From Nitrincola iocasae (GTDB taxonomy: Bacteria; Pseudomonadota; Gammaproteobacteria; Pseudomonadales; Balneatricaceae), in assembly GCF_008727795.1 (NCBI RefSeq), contig NZ_CP044222.1, positions 248,001 through 312,000 of the forward strand: a stretch of DNA of 64,000 nt. Reading direction: 5' to 3'. A program made the translations under genes and the position numbers. Shown here in pieces: positions 25,876 to 34,152 of the stretch; positions within the stretch are counted from its first letter, which is position 1, and every line of letters begins with the position of its first letter. The notes under the pieces were generated by a model that made no database searches, was not told the origin of the DNA, and worked only from the letters and a program-made list of their open reading frames with translations.

Positions 25876-27486
25876 ATGCCAGTTAGCGAACATGAATATG
25901 TCGAACCCGCTTCCCGAATGCAGTTGGCTGAAAAGCTAAGTCATCTATCCAGCTATTCGGAGTTCATGGTTCTATTGCTGGGTGATGCTGGCAGTGGGCG
26001 CAGCCTGCTACTTGAACAGCTGGCGCAACAGCATGAACCCCGCACCCAGCGCATTGCTCGACTCGATCTGGAAGAAAAAACTGATGTCAGTGGCATTTTG
26101 ATCTTGTTAATTAGCGCATTGCGTCTGGAATCAGACGCCCTGATCGATAATCGTAAACGTCTTGCTGCAATTCATAAACATCTACGTGCACTCACTGAAG
26201 TTGATATTACCCTGCATCTGCATATCGATAATGCTGACTACCTCAGTGATAATGCGCTGGAGTTGTTACTAAGTCTGTTGCAATTAAACGAATCCGCACC
26301 ACATTTGCTACTGACCGCGCTGCCCTCTTTTGAGCAGCGGGCGAGTGATAAGGGTGTGTTTGAACGTTTTGAAAATCGTGTACATATCCAGCGTTTGGAA
26401 CCGTTTACAGAGGTGGAGGCGGAGGATTTTGTGCTGGCATTGCTGCCTGCTCAAGCTAACCTGAGCCCAAAACAATTACGCAAGCTCATTGATGCCGGCG
26501 ATCGACATCCTGGCAGCCTTAAAGCCGCCATCTCGGCCTTAGTTCAGCAAGGCGGGCTGGAAAGTCAGGTGCGTAGTTTTCCCTTACCCCCCTTGCACAT
26601 GGGTGCGATTGCAATGGTGCTGTTGCTGATTACGGGCTTTGCTGTCTGGCACTATGTACCTAGAGCCGAGCATGAACCTCAAGGGATGGCGCGTATTCAG
26701 GTGATGCCTGATCCAGTAGCGGTTGATAGCCAGCCTGTTGTGCGGGTCGATGTAATCGAAGCGCGAGAAGAGCTGGCGCAGCGCATTGCAGAGCAGGAAG
26801 CATTATTGACTGCACCTGATGCGCAAGTTGAAGAGCCGCCGCAAACGGAGCCAGTCTCCGGGTTGGCGGCTGAAGCCGAATCTGCGCTAGACGTTACCCC
26901 GTTGGCGGATGCTGGCGCTGTGGCTGAGGTTGAGCCTTTATCAGAGGTTGACGCTGTTGCCGACGAGCAGGCAGTCGCCATGGTTAACGATGAAGCTGAG
27001 CCAGAGCCTGATCCCATTCAGTCTGAGGTCGAAGTTCCCGTTGCTGAAGAAACACCAGAGCAAAGCGAACCGAGCGTGGCTGTTTCCACACCAGAGCCTG
27101 AGCCAGTAGCTGAGCCTGCTGCACCTGCACCTGAGCCCCCTGCTGTGAGCACCGAACCCGAATTAACAGCCTCTGTTACCCCGGGATCTCAGGCTGAAAT
27201 GCTGCTGGGTTGGCCTGATAGTGGCTTCACCTTGCAGATGCTAGGCGCACGATCAGAAGAAAGTGTGGTAAAATTCATTCAATCACAGGAGCAACCTCAG
27301 CGTTTTTATCGTTTCAAAGCGCTATTCCAGGGTGCGCCATGGAATGTTGTTGTTTATGGCCAATACCCAACTCGTGCAGCCGCTATGGAAGCTGTACGAA
27401 GCCTTCCTGCTGACCTCAGGGATCGAAATCCGTGGGCCAGATCAATTTCAAGTGTCAAAGAAGATATTAAAAAAGTCGATCAATAA
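25876..27486 (+). CDS. Inner-membrane ATPase with SPOR domain, DamX-like
   Basis: The likely start is ATG 25876 behind AGGGA, giving 536 residues; the frame is open to 25828, but that overlaps aroB. The N-terminal AAA-type domain (1-230) has Walker A GDAGSGRS at 36-43 and a Walker B-like LHIDNADYL near 115. One TM segment (about 242-261, AIAMVLLLITGFAVWHYV) is followed by a long acidic Pro/Glu/Ala-rich linker and a C-terminal SPOR domain (about 449-530), which typically binds denuded septal peptidoglycan. Position after aroB matches E. coli damX and the Pseudomonas aroB-gltB spacer gene. A role at the division site is inferred from the SPOR domain. Confidence 0.82.
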   Translation: MPVSEHEYVEPASRMQLAEKLSHLSSYSEFMVLLLGDAGSGRSLLLEQLAQQHEPRTQRIARLDLEEKTDVSGILILLISALRLESDALIDNRKRLAAIHKHLRALTEVDITLHLHIDNADYLSDNALELLLSLLQLNESAPHLLLTALPSFEQRASDKGVFERFENRVHIQRLEPFTEVEAEDFVLALLPAQANLSPKQLRKLIDAGDRHPGSLKAAISALVQQGGLESQVRSFPLPPLHMGAIAMVLLLITGFAVWHYVPRAEHEPQGMARIQVMPDPVAVDSQPVVRVDVIEAREELAQRIAEQEALLTAPDAQVEEPPQTEPVSGLAAEAESALDVTPLADAGAVAEVEPLSEVDAVADEQAVAMVNDEAEPEPDPIQSEVEVPVAEETPEQSEPSVAVSTPEPEPVAEPAAPAPEPPAVSTEPELTASVTPGSQAEMLLGWPDSGFTLQMLGARSEESVVKFIQSQEQPQRFYRFKALFQGAPWNVVVYGQYPTRAAAMEAVRSLPADLRDRNPWARSISSVKEDIKKVDQ

Positions 27487-27567
27487 TGCGTGATTGATCA
27501 TATAATACGGCCCTTGAGAGGCTGTGATACTGAAAATATCAGCGCCCACGGAAACACCAAAATTGTT

Positions 27568-27628
27568 CTTATCCCATAAGGGGTGTAGCATAAACACCCC
27601 TTTTTTGACTCCGGGATAAGGGGTTTTT
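27568..27628 (+). terminator. Terminator/attenuator-like hairpins in the gltB leader
   Basis: Segment A, AAGGGGTGT (27578-27586), pairs with segment B, ACACCCCTT (27594-27602), followed by a T-run to 27606. Segment C, AAGGGG (27618-27623), can pair with the same CCCCTT and is followed by TTTTT. CTTATCCC (27568-27575) is also complementary to GGGATAAG (27613-27620). A TATAAT at 27501-27506 lies upstream without a clear -35. The set may simply terminate the pil-aro message, or attenuate gltB. Confidence 0.65.
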
Positions 27629-27682
27629 ATATCTTGCGTTATTAACGCATTGATTTTATTGGTTTTTTAGTGAGATTGGCTT

Positions 27683-30600
27683 ATGAGCAATGGTCTGTAC
27701 CGCCCAGGTGAATTCAAGGACAACTGCGGCTTTGGTCTGATGGCGCACATGCAGGGAACAGCAAGTCATAGCCTCCTGCAGAAAGCGATTCAGGCATTAG
27801 CCTGTATGACGCACCGCGGGGGGATTGCAGCAGATGGCAAAACCGGTGACGGTTGCGGTCTGCTGATGCAGAAACCGGACACATTCATGCGAGCCGTGGC
27901 AAAAGAAGCACTCAAAGTAGATCTGAGTGATCTCTATGCCGTAGGTATGGTGTTTCTATCGCAGGATCCAGCGTTGGCTGAAAAAGCCCGTAACCAGGTT
28001 AATAGTGAATTGACCCAGTTAGGATTGCGAGTCAAAGGCTGGCGTGAAGTGCCTACAGATGAAGCTTGTTTGGGGCCCATCGCCAAAGATACTCTGCCAC
28101 GTATTGAGCAAGTGTTTGTCGATACAGAAGAAAAGTCTGAACGTGAGTTTGTTATCAGCCTGTTCAGCGCCAGACGCAAGGCTGAAATTGCTCTCGGTAA
28201 TGATCCAGATTTCTATATCTGTAGTCTGTCTGACAAGGTTATTTCCTACAAAGGCCTGATGATGCCCGTCGACCTGCCGGTCTTTTATAAAGACCTCAGT
28301 GATGAGCGTTTACAGACGGCAATTTGTACCTACCATCAGCGTTTTTCAACTAATACCGCGCCGCGCTGGCCACTGGCGCAGCCGTTTCGTTTTCTGGCAC
28401 ACAATGGTGAAATCAATACCATCGAAGGTAACCGGGCCTGGTCTCGTGCGCGTAGCACTAAATTTGCTACCCCGCTGTTGCCGAATGTCGATGAGCTGCA
28501 GCCTATCGTGAACAGCACCGGTTCAGATTCTTCCAGCATGGATAACATGCTGGAGTTCCTGATGGTCGGCGGTATGGATATCTACCGCGCCGTGCGCATG
28601 ATTGTGCCTCCGGCCTGGCAGAATGTTGAAACCATGGACTCCAACCTGCGTGCTTTCTATGAATTCAACTCCATGCACATGGAGCCCTGGGATGGCCCTG
28701 CGGGCATGGTCATGACCGATGGCCGTTATGCTGTGTGCATGTTGGACCGTAATGGTCTGCGGCCCTCTCGCTGGGTGATGCTCGATGATGGATTGCTATG
28801 TACCGCCTCTGAAATCGGCGTGTTCGATTATGAGCCCTCCAGCATCAAGGCGCAGGGACGAGTGGGTCCAGGACAAATACTGGTTGTTGACACTCAGACC
28901 GGTGAAGTGATGCATACCGCTGATGTCGATAAAATTCTGAAATCACGTCAACCCTATCGTAAGTGGCTGCGCGAGCACTCTATACCGCTGGAACAGACGA
29001 TGAATTTCGTCGAAGAGTCCACGGCCTTTCGTGAGATGAGCCCGGAAGAAACCCGCACTCACATGAAAATGTTCCAGGTCACCTTTGAAGAGCGTGATCA
29101 GGTGCTGCGTCCCCTGGGTGAATCGGGTATGGAAGCCGTGGGCTCTATGGGTGATGATAAACCCATGGCCGTGCTATCAAGCCGGGTCAGGTCTGTATAT
29201 GACTATTTCCGCCAGCAGTTTGCTCAGGTTACCAACCCGCCAATCGATCCCTTGCGTGAAGCGATTGTTATGTCGCTGCAGACCTGCATTGGTCGTGAAA
29301 AGAATGTGTTTGAAGAAACACCGGAACATGCTCGGCGTATCGTGTTGAAATCTCCAGTGCTATCGGCGAGTAAATTCAGACGCCTGCGGGATATGAACAT
29401 TGAAGGCTTTGAATCACAAACTCTGGATATGCAATACGATCCGGCAGTCGGCCTTAAGCAGGCGATTGTCGATCTGTGTGCGCAGGCCGAAGCGGCTGCT
29501 CGTAATGGCAAAGTCATTCTGATTCTGAGTGATGCCTATATCAAACAAGGTAAGTTGCCGATTCATGCCGCCATGGCAACCGGTGCCGTGAATCAGCATC
29601 TGGTGTCTAAAGGTTTGCGTACCAGTGCTAACCTGGTGGTGGAAACTGCCACAGCACGTGACTCTCACCACTTTGCCGTGCTGTTTGGCTTCGGTGCCAC
29701 AGCGGTATATCCGTACCTGGCTTATCGCGTCCTGAATGATCTGTGCCGTACTGGCGAAATCGCCGGTGAGCCACTGCAAGCCCACGAGAGTTACCGTAAA
29801 GGTATCAACAAAGGCTTGATGAAAATCCTGTCGAAGATGGGGATTTCTACCATTGCCTCCTATCGTTCGGCACAACTGTTTGAAGCTGTGGGCCTTTCCA
29901 GCGAAGTGGTTGACCTCTGTTTCAAGGGTGTCACCAGCCGTATCGAAGGGGCGCGTTTTGAGCACTTCCAGCAGGAGCAGTCTCTGCTGGCCGCCGAAGC
30001 CTGGAGTGCACGCAAGCCGATCCAGCAGGGCGGTTTGCTCAAGTATATCCATAATGGTGAATACCACGCCTATAACCCCGATGTAGTCACCACGATTCAT
30101 AAAGCTGTTAGCAGTGGGGATGTGCGCGATTATCAGCGCTATGCTGATCTGGTCAACAAGCGTGGCGTGGCCACCCTGCGTGACCTGCTGGGCATTCGTA
30201 AGGATATTCAGCCGATTCCACTGTCTGAGGTTGAATCTGCCGAAAAACTGTTCACCCGCTTTGACTCAGCCGCCATGTCGCTGGGGGCCTTGTCTCCCGA
30301 AGCTCACGAAGCACTGGCTGTGGCAATGAATGAACTGGGTGGTCGCTCCAACTCCGGTGAAGGCGGTGAAGATCCCGCGCGTCATGGCACCATCAAACGC
30401 TCCAAGATCAAGCAGATCGCCTCTGGTCGTTTCGGGGTGACCCCGGAATACCTGATGAGTGCCGATGTGATGCAGATCAAGGTCGCTCAGGGCGCCAAAC
30501 CAGGTGAAGGCGGGCAGTTACCTGGCGGTAAGGTCAATGCGCTGATTGCGCGTCTGCGCTACTCAGTACCCGGTGTCACGCTGATTTCGCCGCCACCACA

Positions 30601-32137
30601 CCATGATATCTACTCGATTGAAGATCTGGCGCAGTTAATTTTCGACCTGAAGCAGATCAATCCGGAAGGCCTGGTATCGGTCAAACTGGTATCGCGTCCG
30701 GGCGTTGGCACTATTGCCTGCGGTGTTGCCAAGGCTTATGCCGATTTGATCACTATTTCCGGTTACGATGGCGGTACAGCGGCATCACCGCTGACCTCTA
30801 TCCATTATGCCGGTTCCCCCTGGGAACTGGGTCTGGCCGATGCTCACCAGTCGTTACGCGGCAACCAGTTGCGCGGTAAAATCCGCCTGCAGACAGATGG
30901 TGGCCTGAAAACTGGTCTGGATGTGGTGAAGGCTGCCATGTTGGGTGCTGAAAGCTTTGGCTTTGGTACCATGCCGATGGTGGCCCTGGGTTGTAAATAC
31001 CTGCGAATCTGTCACCTGAATAACTGTGCAACCGGTGTGGCAACACAGCGTGCCGATCTGCGTGAAGAGCACTTCCGCGGCACCGTGGAAATGGTTAAAA
31101 ACTTCTTCCGCTTTGTGGCTGAAGAAACACGCCAGTGGATGGCCGTGCTGGGTGTGCGTACGCTGGAAGAACTGGTGGGGCGTACCGACCTGCTGGAAGT
31201 TTTGGAAGGTGAGACCGATAAGCAGAAATGTCTGGATCTGTCGCCTTTGCTGAGTCAGGCCAATATTCCGACAGAGGCACCGCATACCGTTCAGCAGCAC
31301 CGTAACGAGCCTTACGATCCGGGTAGTTTGAACAATGAGATGCTGGCACAATCCAGCGCCGCGATTCAGGAAAAGAGTGGTGGAGAGTTCCTGTTTAAGA
31401 TTACCAACTGTGATCGCTCAGTAGGTGCTCGCACTTCAGGCCTGATTGCCAAACTACACGGCAACCTGGGCATGTCAGATGAGCCGGTGATTTATAACTT
31501 CAAAGGTCATGCCGGCCAGTCATTTGGTGTCTGGAATGCCGGTGGTCAGTACCTCTACCTGGAAGGTGATGCCAACGATTATGTCGGCAAAGGCATGGCT
31601 GGCGGTAAGATCGTACTACGTGCTTTTGACGATGTGAGTTACAAAACCCATGAGGCCTCCATTATGGGTAATACCTGCCTCTATGGTGCAACTGGCGGAA
31701 AGCTGTTTGCAGCCGGTCAGGCGGGTGAGCGTTTCGGTGTACGTAACTCTGGTTGTCATGCGGTAATCGAGGGTGCGGGCGATCATTGTTGTGAATACAT
31801 GACCGGTGGCATCATTACGGTGTTAGGTAAAACCGGGTATAACTTCGGTGCGGGTATGACCGGTGGTTTTGCCTATGTACTGGATCTGGATAACAGCTTC
31901 GTGGATAAATACAACCATGAGCTGGTAGATATCCACCGTATTGCCACTGAGCAGATGGAAGCGCATAAGAACCACCTGCGCTCAACAATCATTGAATTCA
32001 CCCGTGAAACGCGTAGCGCCTGGGGTCAGGAAATTCTGGATAACTTCGATGACCTGATTGGGAAGTTCTGGCTGGTTAAACCCTATGCAACCGGGATCAA
32101 TGACCTGCTGAACAGTATTCGCAAACGCCCTGAATAA
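27683..32137 (+). CDS. gltB: Glutamate synthase (NADPH) large subunit
   Basis: GltB transfers the glutamine amide nitrogen to 2-oxoglutarate to form glutamate. The 1484-residue length is normal for the family. A 14-residue propeptide precedes the catalytic Cys15 (DNCGFGLMAH) of the class II glutaminase domain. The FMN-binding synthase domain follows, with SNSGEGGEDPARHG near 890, KPGEGGQLPGGKV near 938, and the 3Fe-4S cysteines in CRICHLNNCATGVATQ-type sequence (LRICHLNNCATG). The C-terminal GXGXG beta-helix domain is also present (GNTCLYGATGGKLFAAG). gltD follows 77 nt later. Confidence 0.98.
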   Translation: MSNGLYRPGEFKDNCGFGLMAHMQGTASHSLLQKAIQALACMTHRGGIAADGKTGDGCGLLMQKPDTFMRAVAKEALKVDLSDLYAVGMVFLSQDPALAEKARNQVNSELTQLGLRVKGWREVPTDEACLGPIAKDTLPRIEQVFVDTEEKSEREFVISLFSARRKAEIALGNDPDFYICSLSDKVISYKGLMMPVDLPVFYKDLSDERLQTAICTYHQRFSTNTAPRWPLAQPFRFLAHNGEINTIEGNRAWSRARSTKFATPLLPNVDELQPIVNSTGSDSSSMDNMLEFLMVGGMDIYRAVRMIVPPAWQNVETMDSNLRAFYEFNSMHMEPWDGPAGMVMTDGRYAVCMLDRNGLRPSRWVMLDDGLLCTASEIGVFDYEPSSIKAQGRVGPGQILVVDTQTGEVMHTADVDKILKSRQPYRKWLREHSIPLEQTMNFVEESTAFREMSPEETRTHMKMFQVTFEERDQVLRPLGESGMEAVGSMGDDKPMAVLSSRVRSVYDYFRQQFAQVTNPPIDPLREAIVMSLQTCIGREKNVFEETPEHARRIVLKSPVLSASKFRRLRDMNIEGFESQTLDMQYDPAVGLKQAIVDLCAQAEAAARNGKVILILSDAYIKQGKLPIHAAMATGAVNQHLVSKGLRTSANLVVETATARDSHHFAVLFGFGATAVYPYLAYRVLNDLCRTGEIAGEPLQAHESYRKGINKGLMKILSKMGISTIASYRSAQLFEAVGLSSEVVDLCFKGVTSRIEGARFEHFQQEQSLLAAEAWSARKPIQQGGLLKYIHNGEYHAYNPDVVTTIHKAVSSGDVRDYQRYADLVNKRGVATLRDLLGIRKDIQPIPLSEVESAEKLFTRFDSAAMSLGALSPEAHEALAVAMNELGGRSNSGEGGEDPARHGTIKRSKIKQIASGRFGVTPEYLMSADVMQIKVAQGAKPGEGGQLPGGKVNALIARLRYSVPGVTLISPPPHHDIYSIEDLAQLIFDLKQINPEGLVSVKLVSRPGVGTIACGVAKAYADLITISGYDGGTAASPLTSIHYAGSPWELGLADAHQSLRGNQLRGKIRLQTDGGLKTGLDVVKAAMLGAESFGFGTMPMVALGCKYLRICHLNNCATGVATQRADLREEHFRGTVEMVKNFFRFVAEETRQWMAVLGVRTLEELVGRTDLLEVLEGETDKQKCLDLSPLLSQANIPTEAPHTVQQHRNEPYDPGSLNNEMLAQSSAAIQEKSGGEFLFKITNCDRSVGARTSGLIAKLHGNLGMSDEPVIYNFKGHAGQSFGVWNAGGQYLYLEGDANDYVGKGMAGGKIVLRAFDDVSYKTHEASIMGNTCLYGATGGKLFAAGQAGERFGVRNSGCHAVIEGAGDHCCEYMTGGIITVLGKTGYNFGAGMTGGFAYVLDLDNSFVDKYNHELVDIHRIATEQMEAHKNHLRSTIIEFTRETRSAWGQEILDNFDDLIGKFWLVKPYATGINDLLNSIRKRPE

Positions 32138-32214
32138 GAGCGTCCTGAACTCCCTGACGGGTAATGATTAAAGGTAGAGCCGGCTGCGAGCCGGCCTGCG
32201 AATGAGGTGTAAAG

Positions 32215-33648
32215 ATGGCTGACCGTCTGAGTAATGATTTTCAGTTTATAGAAGTGGGCCGTAAAGGTCCGGATAAAATCAATGCAACTGTTCGTAAGAA
32301 GCAGTTTGCCGAGATCTATGAACCGTTTAAACCGCGTCACGCGGAGAATCAGGCACACCGTTGTCTGGAATGTGGTAATCCTTATTGTGAGTGGAAATGC
32401 CCGGTACATAACTTCATCCCTAACTGGTTGAAGCTGGTATCCGAAGGCAACATCATGGAAGCCGTGGAGCTTAGTCATCAGACTAATACACTACCGGAAG
32501 TCTGTGGTCGCGTGTGTCCACAAGATCGTCTGTGTGAAGGTGCTTGTACTCTGAATGACGGCTTTGGTGCTGTCACCATCGGCTCTGTTGAAAAGTACAT
32601 CACCGATACCGCTTTCGCTATGGGCTGGAAGCCGGATATGTCCAACGTGGTCTGGACAGATAAAAAAGTTGCTGTTATCGGTGCAGGCCCTGCGGGTCTG
32701 GGCTGTGCAGATGTGCTGGTACGTAATGGTGTTAAACCGGTGGTGTTCGATCGCTACCCGGAAATCGGTGGCTTGCTGACCTTCGGTATTCCAGAGTTTA
32801 AGCTGGAAAAATCAGTGATGGTGCGCCGTCGTAAAGTTTTTGAAGGCATGGGTATCGAATTCCGTCTGAATACCGAAATTGGCAAGGATGTCACAATAGA
32901 TACCTTGCTGAGTGAATACGACGCTGTCTTCATGGGTATGGGTACCTACAGTTATATGAAGGGCGGTTTTCCCGGTGAAGATCTGCAAGGTGTGTTTGAA
33001 GCCCTGCCATTCCTGATCTCCAACGTGAACCATTGTCTGGGTTATGAGAAAGACGTATCCAAATATATTAACCTGAAAGGTAAGCGGGTTGTGGTGCTTG
33101 GTGGTGGCGATACCGCCATGGACTGTAACCGCACCTCTATCCGTCAGGGCGCAAAATCCGTGACCTGTGCCTACCGTCGTGATGAAGCCAATATGCCTGG
33201 CTCCAAAAACGAAGTGGTTAACGCCCGCGAAGAAGGGGTTAAATTTGTGTTTAACCGCCAGCCAGTGGAGATCATTGGTGAAGATGGCCAGGTAACCGGT
33301 GTCAAAGTCGTCACTACCCGTATGGGTGAGCCGGATGAAAATGGCCGTCAGCGCGCTGAAGTTGTTGAAGGCTCTGAGGAAATCCTCAAGGCCGATGCCG
33401 TACTGGTCGCTTTCGGTTTCCGCCCCAGCCCAGCCCCCTGGTTTGCTGATCAGAATATCGGCCTGCATCAGGATGGACGTGTAGATACCTCCGCACAACC
33501 CAAAGAAGCCAACCGCTTTGCCTTCCAGACTACTAACCCTAAGGTGTTTGCCGGTGGGGATATGGTAAGAGGTTCTGACTTGGTGGTCACTGCCATCGAT
33601 GAAGGGCGTAATGCGGCTGAGGGGATACTGGATTATTTGCAAGTGTGA
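32215..33648 (+). CDS. gltD: Glutamate synthase (NADPH) small subunit
   Basis: GltD passes electrons from NADPH through FAD and 4Fe-4S clusters to GltB. The 477-residue product has the N-terminal cysteine clusters CLECGNPYCEWKCPVHN and CGRVCPQDRLCEGAC, an FAD Rossmann motif VIGAGPAGLGCADVL near 151-165 and an NADPH motif VVLGGGDTAMDC near 291-302. The 77-nt gap after gltB contains a small GCCGGC-TGCGA-GCCGGC hairpin, and AATGAGGTG lies before the start. Confidence 0.97.
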   Translation: MADRLSNDFQFIEVGRKGPDKINATVRKKQFAEIYEPFKPRHAENQAHRCLECGNPYCEWKCPVHNFIPNWLKLVSEGNIMEAVELSHQTNTLPEVCGRVCPQDRLCEGACTLNDGFGAVTIGSVEKYITDTAFAMGWKPDMSNVVWTDKKVAVIGAGPAGLGCADVLVRNGVKPVVFDRYPEIGGLLTFGIPEFKLEKSVMVRRRKVFEGMGIEFRLNTEIGKDVTIDTLLSEYDAVFMGMGTYSYMKGGFPGEDLQGVFEALPFLISNVNHCLGYEKDVSKYINLKGKRVVVLGGGDTAMDCNRTSIRQGAKSVTCAYRRDEANMPGSKNEVVNAREEGVKFVFNRQPVEIIGEDGQVTGVKVVTTRMGEPDENGRQRAEVVEGSEEILKADAVLVAFGFRPSPAPWFADQNIGLHQDGRVDTSAQPKEANRFAFQTTNPKVFAGGDMVRGSDLVVTAIDEGRNAAEGILDYLQV

Positions 33649-33652
33649 ATTG

Positions 33653-33692
33653 ATAGAAGGCAACTAGCTTACAAGTAGCTAGCTGCCTTCTA
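33653..33692. terminator. Strong hairpin between convergent gltD and pilE-like gene
   Basis: TAGAAGGCA-ACTAGCT and (C)TAGCTA-TGCCTTCTA-type arms form a long near-perfect stem in the 57-nt gap. There is no T-run on either strand, so a Rho-independent terminator is likely only in a loose sense; it probably stabilises or separates the convergent transcripts. Confidence 0.6.
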
Positions 33693-33705
33693 TAGTGATC
33701 TGTAA

Positions 33706-34152
33706 TTACCAGCAGTCTGAATCGGCAGCTGTTTTCTGTCCAATATTGTTCAGTGTCAGGGTTCCACAGCTGTCACTTGACTGCACACTACCAGCCACCG
33801 GTGCAGCATTTAGCTGATAACTATTTTGAGCTAAGCTTGCGACTGAAAAAGTATAAAAGCTATCTATATCATTCTCAGAGGTGCAACCTAAAGCTGTAGG
33901 GTCAGGGTGCGGGTTAACAGTTGTGTCGGCTGAATTATATCTAAGGTTTGCAGTGTAGTAACGCTCGAGGAATTGGGACATCTCAAGCAGACAAGCCGTT
34001 GCATTACCTCTTCGGGTTTTAATAATACTATTTTGATAGGATGGATAGGCAATCGAAGCTAAAATCGCTACGATTGCGACAACTATCATAAGTTCTATCA
34101 GGCTAAAACCCCTATGAAAGAACGATTTTTTTGGGTGATTGTATAAGCTCAT
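33706..34152 (-). CDS. pilE: Type IV minor pilin, PilE family
   Basis: This is a pilin-like protein cleaved by the prepilin peptidase. The prepilin motif is RG|FSLIELMIVVAIVAI, with Glu5 of the mature protein present. Later come NATACLLEMSQFLERYYT and paired cysteines (CTSEND, SCGTL, and a final CW) in the C-terminal region. I chose the ATG at 34152, which overlaps the pilY1 stop as ATGA; the frame is open to 34167. The product has 148 residues. As the last gene of the fimT-pilVWXY1 set, it corresponds to PilE of Pseudomonas, a priming-complex minor pilin. Confidence 0.88.
   Translation of the reverse strand: MSLYNHPKKSFFHRGFSLIELMIVVAIVAILASIAYPSYQNSIIKTRRGNATACLLEMSQFLERYYTANLRYNSADTTVNPHPDPTALGCTSENDIDSFYTFSVASLAQNSYQLNAAPVAGSVQSSDSCGTLTLNNIGQKTAADSDCW

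Noticed and set aside
29414..30100. Long minus-strand open frame within gltB
   Set aside because: It is antisense to a certain 1484-residue gene and has no recognisable motifs. It arises from codon bias, like many other antisense frames across the ribosomal block.
32812..33663. Minus-strand open frame of 283 codons opposite gltD
   Set aside because: gltD is a clear, full-length gene; the opposite frame shows no known domains.
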